Below the pieces are notes generated by a model. That model worked only from the letters and a program-made list of their open reading frames with translations. It was not told the origin of the DNA and ran no database searches. DNA of 64,000 nt from Mycolicibacterium mageritense (lineage in GTDB: Bacteria; Actinomycetota; Actinomycetes; Mycobacteriales; Mycobacteriaceae). The stretch lies in assembly GCF_010727475.1 (NCBI RefSeq), contig NZ_AP022567.1:124001-188000 (forward strand), read 5' to 3'. Each line of letters starts with the position of its first letter. Position 1 is the stretch's first letter. Below are positions 39,850 to 49,198 of the stretch, piece by piece. The position numbers and the translations under genes were made by a program.

Positions 39850-40617
39850 TCAGCTGCGGGTGACGTCGAACGCCTCGCCGCACACGACGGCGTGCACAGG
39901 GCCGTCGAACTCGGCCTTGGCTTCGCTGATCACGTCCTCGCGTGATGTCCACGGCGGGATGTGTGTCAGCAACAACTCGCCCACACCGGCGGCGGCGGCC
40001 GCACGGCCCGCCTCGGTGCCCGACAGGTGCAGGCGCGGTGGGCGCGACGGGTCATCCGTCCACGACGCCTCGCACAGGAAGATGTCGGCGCCGCGGGCCA
40101 GGTCGATCAGCGCGTCGCAGTAGCCGGTGTCCCCGCTGTAGACCAGGGTCGCCCCGGTCGGATCGGTGAACCGCATGCCGTAGGACTCGGTGGGGTGGCA
40201 CACCAGCCGCGGCATCACGTTGAGCGTGCCCAATTCGACCGCTTCGCCGTCCACCCAGGTGCGGACGTCGAAGATGTCGGTGAAATCGTCGATCTCGCCG
40301 CCCTCGGGCGACGAAGCGGCCCCCAGCCGGGCCCATGTGTTGGCCGGCCCGTACATCACGCCGCGGGTGGTTGCCGGTGTCGGGTGGTACCGCCGCCACA
40401 CGAATAAACCGGGCAGGTCCAGGCAATGATCGGCGTGCAGATGCGAGAGCAGAACGTTAACCGAATTGGGGTCGGCGTAGCGCTGGAGCGCCCCGAGCAC
40501 GCCGCCACCGAAGTCGATCACCATCGGCACCGTGTCCGGTGCGGTGATGAGATACCCCGACGCTGGCGAATCCGGTCCGACAACACTGCCGGAGCATCCC
40601 AGGACGGTCAATCGCAC
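39850..40617 (-). CDS. metallo-beta-lactamase fold phosphodiesterase, Rv1339-like (cAMP phosphodiesterase)
   Basis: 255 residues from the GTG at 40617 (MRLTVLGCSGSVVGPDSPAS). The metal ligands are in LLSHLHADHCLDLPG (H-x-H-x-D-H), the middle His in VCHPTESYG, Asp in VYSGDTGYCD and the last His in LLTHIPP. It is the orthologue of Rv1339, reported as an atypical class II cAMP phosphodiesterase; tRNase Z-like activity was an earlier prediction. It lies between murI and rph. The adenylate cyclase at the right edge of the window makes the opposite reaction. Confidence 0.85.
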   Translation of the reverse strand: MRLTVLGCSGSVVGPDSPASGYLITAPDTVPMVIDFGGGVLGALQRYADPNSVNVLLSHLHADHCLDLPGLFVWRRYHPTPATTRGVMYGPANTWARLGAASSPEGGEIDDFTDIFDVRTWVDGEAVELGTLNVMPRLVCHPTESYGMRFTDPTGATLVYSGDTGYCDALIDLARGADIFLCEASWTDDPSRPPRLHLSGTEAGRAAAAAGVGELLLTHIPPWTSREDVISEAKAEFDGPVHAVVCGEAFDVTRS

Positions 40618-40681
40618 GTTGTCTAGCTTGCCATGTTCGTTGTCAACCTGGCGAAGACATCGCCGGTTTGGGCGACGGAGA

Positions 40682-41506
40682 TCATGTTCCGGCGCCGGCG
40701 TGACGCCGCACCTGGCGCACCCCGTCGAGACTCGGGCCCAGGAACCGCGCCGCGAGCGTGGTGAACGCGTCGGGATCACCGGTCGCTTCGAACACGCGCC
40801 GGGCCGGCGGCGCCTCGTGCGGCTTCAGCAAATCCATCTCGGTCAACACCCGCAACAGATCCTTGGCCGTCTCCTCCGCGGACGACACCAGCGTGACGTT
40901 CTGTCCCATGGCCAACTGGATGAGCCCCGACAGCATCGGGTAATGCGTGCAGCCCAACACCAAGGTGTCCACCTCGGCGCGCTGCAGGGGCTCCAGGTAG
41001 CCCTCGGCGAGGCCGAGCACCTGACGTCCGCTCGTGACGCCCCGCTCGACGAAGTCGACGAACCGTGGGCAGGCCACACCGATCACCTCGGTGTCGCGGG
41101 CCGCGGCGAACGCATCCTGGTACGCGCGCGACGCGATGGTCGCCGCGGTGCCGATCACCCCGATGCGTCCGTTGCGCGTCGCGGCCACCGCGCGCCGGAC
41201 CGCGGGCAGGATCACCTCGACGACCGGCACGGGGGCGTACCGCTCGCGAGCGTCGCGCAGGCACGCCGACGACGCGGTGTTGCACGCGATCACGAGGGCC
41301 TTGACGCCTCGGGACACCAGATCGTCGCCGATGGCCAGGGAGTGCGCGCGGATCTCCGGGATGGTCAGCGGTCCGTAGGGCCCGTTGCCGGTGTCGCCGA
41401 CGTAGACGATGTCCTCGTCGGGCAGCTGGTCGATGATGGCGCGTGCGACCGTGAGCCCGCCGACGCCGGAATCGAATATCCCGACGGGTGCCAGTTGATC
41501 GGTCAT
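40682..41506 (-). CDS. murI: glutamate racemase
   Basis: 274 residues. Substrate loop GIFDSGVGGLTVARAI at the N-terminus, catalytic Cys75 in VIACNTAS and Cys186 in LGCTHYP, plus Asp12 in FDSG. It makes D-glutamate for peptidoglycan, and the mycobacterial enzyme is also reported to bind DNA gyrase. The ATG overlaps the rhomboid stop by 4 nt (ATGA), so the two are co-translated. Confidence 0.97.
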   Translation of the reverse strand: MTDQLAPVGIFDSGVGGLTVARAIIDQLPDEDIVYVGDTGNGPYGPLTIPEIRAHSLAIGDDLVSRGVKALVIACNTASSACLRDARERYAPVPVVEVILPAVRRAVAATRNGRIGVIGTAATIASRAYQDAFAAARDTEVIGVACPRFVDFVERGVTSGRQVLGLAEGYLEPLQRAEVDTLVLGCTHYPMLSGLIQLAMGQNVTLVSSAEETAKDLLRVLTEMDLLKPHEAPPARRVFEATGDPDAFTTLAARFLGPSLDGVRQVRRHAGAGT

Positions 41507-42180
41507 GAGGTCAGGCGCGGCTGGACGGTGCGTTTGCGTGCTTCACGGGCCTTGCGCTCCGGCCCGGACAACACATAGGCCGCGATCACACCTGCGACGG
41601 CCCCGCACAGGTGTCCCTGCCACGACACCCCGGGGGTGCCGGGCAGCACGCCGAACAGCACGCTGCCGTAGACGAACAGCACGATGACGCCGACGACGAT
41701 CTCCCAGAGCTTTCGGGTGAAGAAGCCGAACACGATCAGGAACGCGAGCCAGCCGAAGATCAGGCCCGACGCACCGATGTGGTTGGCTTCGCAGCGCACT
41801 CCGACATAGGGGCAGTGCGCGCCGATGTTGCCGATCAGCCACGTCCCGAAGCCGCCGAGCACCCACACGATGGCCGTCGCGAAGATGAACCGCGACATGC
41901 CCGCGAGCGTCATCAGGAACCCCAGCACGAGTGCAGGGACCGAATTCGCCATCAGGTGTTCCCAGTTGGCGTGCAGCAGCGGCGCGAACAGGATGCCCCA
42001 CAACCCGTCGGTTTCCAGCGGCCGGATGCCGTTGTTGTCGAGCCGGTGATTGGTCAGCGAGTCCCACAGCTCGATGAGCCACAGCAGCGCGACGAAGCTG
42101 ACGATCGTGACGCCGCCGACAACCCATGCGGGCCGCTTCTTCGGCGCGGTCGGCGTCGCCGAATATCCGGGGCTGCTCAT
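41503..42180 (-). CDS. rhomboid family intramembrane serine protease
   Basis: 225 residues from the ATG at 42180, which overlaps the cysM stop (ATGA); an ATG six bases earlier is possible. Six hydrophobic segments, the HANWEHLMANS motif, catalytic Ser in NHIGASGLIFG and catalytic His in WQGHLCGAVAG. Orthologue of Rv1337. The intramembrane substrate in mycobacteria is unknown. Its tight coupling to cysM and murI is a conserved actinobacterial arrangement. Confidence 0.92.
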   Translation of the reverse strand: MSSPGYSATPTAPKKRPAWVVGGVTIVSFVALLWLIELWDSLTNHRLDNNGIRPLETDGLWGILFAPLLHANWEHLMANSVPALVLGFLMTLAGMSRFIFATAIVWVLGGFGTWLIGNIGAHCPYVGVRCEANHIGASGLIFGWLAFLIVFGFFTRKLWEIVVGVIVLFVYGSVLFGVLPGTPGVSWQGHLCGAVAGVIAAYVLSGPERKAREARKRTVQPRLTS

Positions 42181-43148
42181 GCCCACAACTGCCCTTCCAA
42201 CGCGTCCTCTGCGTCATCAAGGCTACCGGCGTACGCGCCGGTCGACAGATACTTCCAACCCGCGTCGGCCACCACGAAGGCGATGTCGGCACGCTCACCG
42301 GCCTTGACGGCCTTGGCCGCCATGCCGAGTGCCGCATGCAGCACCGCGCCCGTGGAGATACCCGCGAAGATGCCCTCGCGCGTGACGAGATCGCGCGTGC
42401 GTCGCACCGCGTCGAACGAACCCACCGAGAATCGGGTGGTCAGCACATCGGCGTCGTAGAGCTCGGGGATGAAACCCTCGTCGATGTTGCGCAGCGCGTA
42501 CACGCCTTCGCCGTAGCGCGGTTCGGCCGCGACGATCTGGACGCCCGGCACGTGCTCGCGCAGGAACCGGCCGGTGCCCATCAACGTCCCCGTGGTGCCG
42601 AGGCCTGCCACGAAGTGCGTGATCTCGGGCAGGTCGGCGAGCAGCTCCGGTCCGGTCCCGTGGTAGTGCGCATCGCTGTTGGCGGGGTTGCCGTACTGGT
42701 AGAGCATGACCCACGAAGGATTTTCCGCGGCAAGCTCTTTCGCTGTCGCCACCGCGGTGTTGGAGCCGCCCTCGGCCGGGCTGAAGATGATCCTGGCTCC
42801 GTAGAGCTCCAGCAGCTGGCGCCGCTCGATCGAGGTGTTCTCGGGCATCACGCAGATCATGTTGTAGCCCTTGAGCAGGGCTGCCATCGCCAGCGAGATG
42901 CCCGTGTTTCCGCTCGTGGGTTCCAGGATGGTGGCTCCGGGCGCCAGCAGCCCGTCGCGCTCGGCCTGCTCGATCATCCGCAACGCGGGCCGGTCCTTGA
43001 TCGAACCCGTCGGGTTGCGGTCCTCCAGCTTCGCCCACAGCCGCACGTGCGGGGCGCCGTCTTCGTCGTCCCAGCGCGGTGACAGGTTCTGCAGCCCCAC
43101 CAACGGCGTATCACCGAGGGCCTGCAGCAGTGAGTCGTGCCGGGCCAT
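42177..43148 (-). CDS. cysM: O-phosphoserine-dependent cysteine synthase CysM
   Basis: 323 residues. The PLP lysine is Lys51 in NPTGSIKDRPA, the phosphate loop is GLGTTGTLMG, and the asparagine loop is EPTSGNTGISL. Mycobacterial CysM uses O-phosphoserine and the thiocarboxylated carrier CysO instead of O-acetylserine and sulfide, and the neighbouring cysO and mec genes confirm that type. Starts 3 nt after the cysO stop. Confidence 0.96.
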   Translation of the reverse strand: MARHDSLLQALGDTPLVGLQNLSPRWDDEDGAPHVRLWAKLEDRNPTGSIKDRPALRMIEQAERDGLLAPGATILEPTSGNTGISLAMAALLKGYNMICVMPENTSIERRQLLELYGARIIFSPAEGGSNTAVATAKELAAENPSWVMLYQYGNPANSDAHYHGTGPELLADLPEITHFVAGLGTTGTLMGTGRFLREHVPGVQIVAAEPRYGEGVYALRNIDEGFIPELYDADVLTTRFSVGSFDAVRRTRDLVTREGIFAGISTGAVLHAALGMAAKAVKAGERADIAFVVADAGWKYLSTGAYAGSLDDAEDALEGQLWA

Positions 43149-43151
43149 CGG

Positions 43152-43424
43152 CTACCCGCCTGCCACGGCAGGCAGGATCGTCACCGAATCACCGTCGGAG
43201 ATCGCGGTGTCCAGGCCGCCGGAGAACCGCACGTCCTCGTCGTTGACGTAGATGTTGACGAAGCGGTGCAGCTTGCCGTTGTCGACGAGCCGGTCGGAGA
43301 TGCCGGAATAGTTGGCCTCCAGGTCGGCGATGACGGCCTGCAACGTGTCGCCGGACGCGCTGACGCGCTTCTGTCCGTCGGTGTGCGGGCGCAGGATCGT
43401 GGGGATCGAAACGATGACTGACAC
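43152..43424 (-). CDS. cysO: sulfur carrier protein CysO
   Basis: 90 residues from a GTG at 43424 with AAGGAG upstream. Ubiquitin-like MoaD/ThiS fold ending in the required Gly-Gly (LPAVAGG), which is activated to a thiocarboxylate and delivers sulfur to CysM. VNDEDVRFSGGLDTAISDGDSVTI is the typical beta-grasp core. Lies between mec and cysM as in other mycobacteria. Confidence 0.97.
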   Translation of the reverse strand: MSVIVSIPTILRPHTDGQKRVSASGDTLQAVIADLEANYSGISDRLVDNGKLHRFVNIYVNDEDVRFSGGLDTAISDGDSVTILPAVAGG

Positions 43425-43433
43425 GGTTGCTCC

Positions 43434-43850
43434 TTATCGGTACTGCTCGACGATGGTGACGGGTTCCTCGGTGACGACGCCGTCGATGATGCGGTAGCTA
43501 CGCAGTTCGTGCTCGTCAGGATCACGCGTCGAGACCAGCACGTAGTGCGCGTCCGGCTCCTGCGCCAGGGAGATGTCGGTGCGGCTCGGGTAGGCCTCGG
43601 TCGCGGTGTGCGAGTGGTAGATGACGACGGGCACCTCGTCGGCCTCGTCCATCGAGCGCCACACCTTGAGCTGCTCACCGGAATCGAACCGGTAGAACGT
43701 CGGCGAGCGCTCGGCGTTGGCCATCGCGATGAAGCGCTCAGGCCGATCGGAACCCTCCGGTCCCGCGATCACCCCACAGGCTTCGTCGGGGTGGTCGGCA
43801 CGGGCGTGCGCCACCATGGCCTCGACGAGGTCACGGCGAATCACCAACAC
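43434..43850 (-). CDS. mec: Mec, JAMM-domain CysO-cysteine peptidase
   Basis: 138 residues from the GTG at 43850, with AAGGAG eight bases upstream. The JAMM zinc motif is EACG near residue 20 and HSHTATEAYPSRTD near residue 83. It cuts cysteine off the CysO-cysteine adduct made by CysM, completing the pathway. Highly similar to Rv1334. Nine bases separate it from cysO. Confidence 0.95.
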   Translation of the reverse strand: MLVIRRDLVEAMVAHARADHPDEACGVIAGPEGSDRPERFIAMANAERSPTFYRFDSGEQLKVWRSMDEADEVPVVIYHSHTATEAYPSRTDISLAQEPDAHYVLVSTRDPDEHELRSYRIIDGVVTEEPVTIVEQYR

Positions 43851-43863
43851 TGCACTGATCTCC

Positions 43864-44883
43864 TTACTCGAACGCTCCCGGCAACATGCCACGGTAGGTC
43901 GGTATTCCTGCGACCGGCTCGGCCGCAAGCACACCCACCAGCACGGCACGGGCCAGGCAGTCCGCCGCAGCCGCGCCGATCTGGGTGACCAGCGCCGTCT
44001 CCGGCGACATCGCCGCGGGTGTCCTCGGGTCGGGTTCGACCGTGACCGCCCCGGTGGCCAGCGCGAACACCGTATCGCCATCCAGCGGGGTGTGACACGG
44101 CCGGATGGTGCGCGCAAGCCCGTCGTGGGCCGCGACCGCGACGCGCCGGCACCCGGCAGGGCTGAGCGCAGCGTCCGTCGCGACGACCGCGATGGTCGTG
44201 TTCAGCGGGCTCAGTTCGGTGTGCCGGTCGGCGTAGGCGGCGAGCTGCCCCGGCGGGGGTGCCGTCAAGCCGAACTCTTCGATCAGCGCTGCCATCCACG
44301 GCAGTCCGGTGGCCGGGTCCACCACGTCGCCCGCGGCGTTGACGATCACCAACACGCCCACCGTGACGCCGCCGGGCAGCGCGGTGGACGCGGTACCGAC
44401 GCCGCCCTTGAGCACCCCGGCCCGCGCACCCACGCCGCCGCCGACCGTGCCGAGCGCGAACTCGGTGCCCGCCGCAGCGGCCGCGGCGGCGCCGAACTCC
44501 GCGGTAGGCCGGTTTTCCCAGCCGCCCACCGGCAGATCGAAGATCACCGCGGCAGGCACGATCGGCACCACACCGCCTGCCATCGCGACGCCGCGGCCCT
44601 GCTGCTCCAGCCAGGTCATCACGCCGTCGGCGGCGGCCAGGCCGTAGGCACTGCCGCCGCTCAGCACCACCGCGTCGACGTGGCGGACGGTGTTGATCGG
44701 GTCGAGCAGATCGGTTTCCCGGGTGCCCGGTGCACCACCGCGCCCGTCGACAGCGCCCACCGTCCCGGGCGGCGCCAGCACGACCGTGCTGCCCGACGCC
44801 CAGCCGGCACCGAGCGTCGCGTCCGGGTCGAGACGGTGATGGTGGCCCACCAGGATGCCGGCGACGTCGGTGATGGTGCCCAT
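43864..44883 (-). CDS. P1 (DmpA) family N-terminal nucleophile peptidase
   Basis: 339 residues. The N-terminal half has the family pattern AGILVGHHH, VVLSGGSAYGLAAADGVM and GGVGTAS; the second half begins at SPLNTTIAVVATDA, where the autoproteolytic site and nucleophile (Thr after Asn) are expected. Orthologue of Rv1333. P1 enzymes act as aminopeptidases or beta-peptidases; the real substrate is unknown. It abuts the DUF2017 stop with no gap and precedes mec, possibly linked to peptide turnover and cysteine supply. Confidence 0.87.
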   Translation of the reverse strand: MGTITDVAGILVGHHHRLDPDATLGAGWASGSTVVLAPPGTVGAVDGRGGAPGTRETDLLDPINTVRHVDAVVLSGGSAYGLAAADGVMTWLEQQGRGVAMAGGVVPIVPAAVIFDLPVGGWENRPTAEFGAAAAAAAGTEFALGTVGGGVGARAGVLKGGVGTASTALPGGVTVGVLVIVNAAGDVVDPATGLPWMAALIEEFGLTAPPPGQLAAYADRHTELSPLNTTIAVVATDAALSPAGCRRVAVAAHDGLARTIRPCHTPLDGDTVFALATGAVTVEPDPRTPAAMSPETALVTQIGAAAADCLARAVLVGVLAAEPVAGIPTYRGMLPGAFE

Positions 44884-45462
44884 CTACTTCCCCATGAGTC
44901 CCAGGACCAGGTACTCCTGCAGCACGGTGAGCCACTGGTACACGTCGAGGTGTCCGGCCATGGGATGCTCCGGCGACAGGCGGTCGGGCCCCTCGGGGCC
45001 GATGTCGAGCATGGTGCCGAGCGCAAGCCGGACGTCGTTGACCGCGCCGGCCCAGGCCTGGGCGTCGTCCTCGGACAGCTCGAACTTGCCGCCGCCGTCG
45101 GGAACGGTGTCCAGCAAGCGTTGCGCGGCTTCACGTTTGGCGTCGATGATGGCAGGCTCGTGCAACCCGCGCAGCGCGCTGTTGAGGCTCTCGGCCGTGC
45201 CAGAACCCGCCGGATGCTCGGTCTGCGGCCGATAGAAATCCGGCAGCAGGCGTTTCATCGTGGCGTCCTGCGGCGGCTGCGGGTTGCCCGTACGCATCCC
45301 GGTGATGGCCTCGAGTTCGTCTGCGGGGCGCGATGATTCGCGATCGTCGAGCATCTCCAGCATCGACGTCACCAGGCTCTGCAGCAACGACGCCTCGTGT
45401 GCGGCCAGGGCCGACCGGAACCGCGGACCGTCAGCGGTCTCGACCCGCTTCCATTTGCGCAC
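44884..45462 (-). CDS. DUF2017 protein, conserved clpS neighbour
   Basis: 192 residues from a GTG at 45462. MRKWKRVETADGPRFRSALAAHEASLLQSL and LVLGLMG at the end match the actinobacterial DUF2017 family, alpha-helical with no membrane segment. Orthologue of Rv1332, sometimes annotated as a transcriptional regulator without proof. Six bases follow the clpS stop, so both are expressed together; a role in ClpS/ClpCP function is a positional guess. Confidence 0.82.
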   Translation of the reverse strand: MRKWKRVETADGPRFRSALAAHEASLLQSLVTSMLEMLDDRESSRPADELEAITGMRTGNPQPPQDATMKRLLPDFYRPQTEHPAGSGTAESLNSALRGLHEPAIIDAKREAAQRLLDTVPDGGGKFELSEDDAQAWAGAVNDVRLALGTMLDIGPEGPDRLSPEHPMAGHLDVYQWLTVLQEYLVLGLMGK

Positions 45463-45468
45463 CGTCGA

Positions 45469-45783
45469 TCAACGGTCCTGCTGCAAGGTGGCCCACAGGC
45501 CTGCGGCGTGCAGTTTGGAAACATCGGTCTCCATGGACTCGCGACTGCCCGCAGACACCACGGCCTTGCCCTCGTTGTGCACCTGCAGCATCAGCTTGGT
45601 GGCGTGCGGCTCGCTGTAGCCGAAGAGCTTTTGGAACACGTAGGTCACGTACGTCATCAGGTTGACCGGATCGTCCCAGACGATGGTGACCCACGGGCTG
45701 TCGGTGGCCTCGTCCTCTCGCGGGGCGGTGCCCACGCTCCGTTCCTCGCGGGTTCCCGGACGGGCCTTCGCCGGAGTAACCAT
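45469..45783 (-). CDS. clpS: ClpS adaptor of the ClpCP protease
   Basis: 104 residues from the ATG at 45783 with a flexible, charged N-terminal arm of about 30 residues. The N-degron pocket core is WVTIVWDDPVNLMTYVTYVFQKLFGY, then ATKLMLQVHNEGKAVV, characteristic of ClpS. It delivers proteins with bulky hydrophobic N-terminal residues to ClpC1P1P2. First gene of the long minus-strand run and divergent from pncB, with 64 bp between starts. Confidence 0.95.
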   Translation of the reverse strand: MVTPAKARPGTREERSVGTAPREDEATDSPWVTIVWDDPVNLMTYVTYVFQKLFGYSEPHATKLMLQVHNEGKAVVSAGSRESMETDVSKLHAAGLWATLQQDR

Positions 45784-45847
45784 GCGCCCACAATACCGGC
45801 TGGGGTGCGGCGAACTTAAACAGCGCTCAGCAGCTACGGTTGCTGCT

Positions 45848-47146
45848 GTGACGGCCGCGTTGCTCACAGACAAATACGAGCTGACGATGCTCGCCGCCGC
45901 GCTGCGTGACGGCACCGCACACCGGCAGACAACCTTCGAGGTCTTCGCCCGCCGCCTGCCCGAGGGCCGGCGATACGGCGTGGTCGCGGGAACAGCGCGC
46001 TTCGTGGAAGCTTTGGCGCAGTTCAGATTCGACCAGGCCGAACTCGACGCCCTTTCGGACTTCCTCGACGACGACACACTGGCGTTCCTGGCCGACTACC
46101 GGTTCGGCGGCGACGTCGACGGCTACGCCGAGGGTGAGCTCTACTTCCCTGGTTCCCCCGTGCTGTCGGTGCACGGCAGCTTCGCCGAATGCGTGATCCT
46201 GGAAACGCTGGTCCTGTCGATCTTCAACCACGACACCGCGATCGCTTCCGCGGCAGCCCGCATGGCGGCCGCCGCGCAGGGCCGCCCGCTGATCGAGATG
46301 GGGTCGAGGCGCACGCACGAACAGGCCGCGGTGGCGGCCGCGCGCGCCGCGTATCTGGCCGGGTTCGCCGGTTCGTCCAACCTGGAGGCGCAGCGTCGCT
46401 ACGGAGTGCCCGCGCTGGGCACGGCGGCGCACGCGTACACCCTGCTGCACACCACTGCGGACGGCCCCGACGAACGTGCCGCGTTCCGCGGTCAGGTGGC
46501 GGCCCTCGGCACCGGGACCACTCTGCTGGTCGACACCTACGACATCACCAGGGGCGTGGCCAATGCCATCGAGGTGGCAGGCCCCGAACTTGGCGCGGTG
46601 CGCATCGACTCGGGTGACCTGGGAGTGCTGGCGCGCCAGGTCCGTCAGCAACTCGACGGTCTCGGCGCCACCAAGACCCGCATCGTGGTGTCGGGCGACC
46701 TCGACGAGTTCGCGATCGCGGCACTGCGCGCCGAACCCGTCGACAGCTACGGCGTCGGCACCTCGGTGGTGACCGGATCCGGCGCCCCCACCGCGAGCAT
46801 GGTGTACAAACTCGTCGAGGTCGACGGTATCCCGGTCGCCAAACGCAGCAGCCACAAAGAATCCCACGGTGGTCGCAAGCAGGCGCTCCGGTTGGCGAAG
46901 GCCTCGGGCACCATCGTCGAGGAAGTCGTGTACCCGCACGGCCAACCGCCGTCGGACGCGTCCGACTTCGTCTCACGGCAGCTCACCGTGGACCTGGTCT
47001 CCGGTGGTGTTCCGGTCGGCACCTCCGATCTTGCCGACGCACGCGCGCTCGTGGCGGCCGGGCTGCACAGCCTGCCGTGGGACGGGCTGAAACTCTCCCG
47101 CGGCGAACCCGCGATCCCGACCCGGATGGCCCCGGCCGCGACGTGA
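45848..47146 (+). CDS. pncB: nicotinate phosphoribosyltransferase
   Basis: 432 residues from a GTG at 45848 (MTAALLTDKYELTMLAAALRDG). Signature segments: FEVFARRLPEGRRYGVVAG, FAGSSNLEAQRRYGVPALGTAAHAY, VDTYDI, VRIDSGDLGVLARQVR and SYGVGTSVVTG. It makes nicotinate mononucleotide in the Preiss-Handler salvage route; the His that is autophosphorylated in related enzymes is within the GTAAH motif. The stop overlaps the dinG start (GTGA). Confidence 0.96.
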   Translation: MTAALLTDKYELTMLAAALRDGTAHRQTTFEVFARRLPEGRRYGVVAGTARFVEALAQFRFDQAELDALSDFLDDDTLAFLADYRFGGDVDGYAEGELYFPGSPVLSVHGSFAECVILETLVLSIFNHDTAIASAAARMAAAAQGRPLIEMGSRRTHEQAAVAAARAAYLAGFAGSSNLEAQRRYGVPALGTAAHAYTLLHTTADGPDERAAFRGQVAALGTGTTLLVDTYDITRGVANAIEVAGPELGAVRIDSGDLGVLARQVRQQLDGLGATKTRIVVSGDLDEFAIAALRAEPVDSYGVGTSVVTGSGAPTASMVYKLVEVDGIPVAKRSSHKESHGGRKQALRLAKASGTIVEEVVYPHGQPPSDASDFVSRQLTVDLVSGGVPVGTSDLADARALVAAGLHSLPWDGLKLSRGEPAIPTRMAPAAT

Positions 47147-49125
47147 CCAACGTCGTCACCGAACTCCTCGCCGTCGCCGTCGACGGACTGGGCGGCACAT
47201 GCCGCACCGGTCAGGTCGAGATGGCCGAGGCCGTCGCGCATGCTTTCGAATCCGGCGAGCACCTCGCGGTCCAGGCCGGGACCGGCACCGGCAAGTCGCT
47301 TGCCTACCTGGTGCCTGCCATCGCGCGTGCCCTCGAAACCGAACAACCGGTGGTGGTGTCGACGGCGACCATCGCGCTGCAGCGGCAACTGGTCGACCGC
47401 GACCTGCCCCGACTCGTGGAGTCGCTGACCAAGGTACTGCCGAGACGCCCCACCTTCGCGTTGCTGAAGGGGCGCGGAAACTATTTGTGCCTCAACAAGA
47501 TCCACGGCGGCGCGGGCGAACCCGAGGACCGTCCCCAGGATGAGCTGTTCAACCCCGTCGCGGTCAGCGCCATGGGCCGTGACGTGCAGAGGTTGATGGA
47601 CTGGTCGTCCGACACCGAGACCGGCGACCGTGACGAGGTGGTGCCCGGCGTACCGGACCGGTCGTGGGCTCAGGTCAGCGTCTCGGCGCGGGAGTGCATC
47701 GGGGTGTCGCGCTGCCAGTACGGGACGGACTGCTTCGCCGAGCGTGCCAGAGCCAAGGCGGGCACGGCCGACATCGTGGTCACCAACCATGCGCTGCTCG
47801 CGATCGACGCCCTGTCCGATTTCGCGGTACTCCCGGAATACGAGCTGCTGGTGGTCGACGAGGCGCACGAACTCGCGGACCGGGTCACCGGCGTGGCCAC
47901 CGCCGAGCTGTCCGCGACGTCGATGGGCGTCGCGCATCGGCGCATGGCGCGCCTGGTCGACCCCGATCTCGCCGAACGGTTCGAGGCCGCGACCGCGACC
48001 CTCTCGTCGATGCTGCACGAGCTACCGGCCGGGCGCATCGACGTGCTCGACGAAGAGCTGGCCACCTATCTGACCGCACTGCGCGACGCGGCCAACGCCG
48101 CCCGCACGTCCATCGACACCTCCCCGAGCGATCCCAAGGCCGCGACCGCGCGGACCGAAGCCGTCACGGCGCTCAACGACGTGGCAGACACCGCGACCCG
48201 CATCCTGACGTCGTTCGTGCCGGCAATCCCCGACCGCACCGATGTGGTGTGGGTCGAGCAGGACGAATCGCAACGAACCACGCGGGCGACGCTGCGGGTG
48301 GCTCCCATGACGGTGTCAGGATTGTTGCGTACCAGGCTTTTTGCGCACACCACGGCCGTGCTGACGTCGGCGACGCTGAGCTTGGGCGGCAATTTCGACG
48401 CAATGGCCAGGAACTGGGGCCTGGCAGGCGGGCCCGACGGCGACGACACCAAGCCGGGCTGGCGGGGCATCGACGTGGGCTCTCCGTTCGAGCATGCGAA
48501 ATCCGGAATCCTCTACGTCGCCAAGCATTTGCCGCCGCCTGGCCGCGACGGTCTCGGCACCGAGACGCTCGACGAGATCGCGGAACTGGTCACGGCGGCG
48601 GGTGGCCGAACACTGGGACTCTTCTCGTCGATGCGGGCTGCCAAGGCCGCCGCCGAGGTGATGCGCCAACGCCTCGACACCCCGGTCATCTGCCAGGGCG
48701 AGGACACCACTTCGGCTCTCGTGCAACAGTTCTCGGCCGACCCGCAAACGTCGTTGTTCGGCACGTTGTCACTGTGGCAGGGTGTCGACGTACCCGGCCC
48801 GTCGCTGTCGCTCGTGCTGATCGACCGGATTCCCTTCCCCCGCCCCGACGACCCGCTGTTGACCGCACGCCAGCGCGCGATCAGCGCGCACGGCGGCAAC
48901 GGTTTCATGACGGTCGCGGCCAACCATGCCGCGCTGTTGCTCGCACAGGGCGCAGGACGGTTGCTCCGGCACACCGACGACCGCGGTGTGGTGGCGGTGC
49001 TCGACTCCCGGCTGGCAACCGCGCGGTACGGCGGCTACCTGCGCGCGTCGCTGCCCCCTTTCTGGGCCACGACCGATCCCGCTCGCGTGCGCCAGGCCTT
49101 GCAGCGATTGCGCGGCGCCACCTGA
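47143..49125 (+). CDS. dinG: DinG-type ATP-dependent DNA helicase (XPD-like, Fe-S)
   Basis: 660 residues from a GTG at 47143. Walker A QAGTGTGKSLAYL, motif II VVDEAHEL, TSATL and the C-terminal QGAGRLLRHTDDRGVV complete a superfamily 2 XPD-type core. Four cysteines before motif II (NYLC, ECIGVSRCQYGTDCF) are placed like the 4Fe-4S ligands of XPD and DinG. Expected to unwind DNA 5' to 3' and resolve R-loops or other structures. Orthologue of Rv1329c. Confidence 0.93.
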   Translation: MTNVVTELLAVAVDGLGGTCRTGQVEMAEAVAHAFESGEHLAVQAGTGTGKSLAYLVPAIARALETEQPVVVSTATIALQRQLVDRDLPRLVESLTKVLPRRPTFALLKGRGNYLCLNKIHGGAGEPEDRPQDELFNPVAVSAMGRDVQRLMDWSSDTETGDRDEVVPGVPDRSWAQVSVSARECIGVSRCQYGTDCFAERARAKAGTADIVVTNHALLAIDALSDFAVLPEYELLVVDEAHELADRVTGVATAELSATSMGVAHRRMARLVDPDLAERFEAATATLSSMLHELPAGRIDVLDEELATYLTALRDAANAARTSIDTSPSDPKAATARTEAVTALNDVADTATRILTSFVPAIPDRTDVVWVEQDESQRTTRATLRVAPMTVSGLLRTRLFAHTTAVLTSATLSLGGNFDAMARNWGLAGGPDGDDTKPGWRGIDVGSPFEHAKSGILYVAKHLPPPGRDGLGTETLDEIAELVTAAGGRTLGLFSSMRAAKAAAEVMRQRLDTPVICQGEDTTSALVQQFSADPQTSLFGTLSLWQGVDVPGPSLSLVLIDRIPFPRPDDPLLTARQRAISAHGGNGFMTVAANHAALLLAQGAGRLLRHTDDRGVVAVLDSRLATARYGGYLRASLPPFWATTDPARVRQALQRLRGAT

Positions 49126-49198
49126 GATTCCGGCGGCGGTACGCAGAATTTCACTATCCTGGCCGCAACAGCCGCACCACGCCACGGAAGGTGAATCC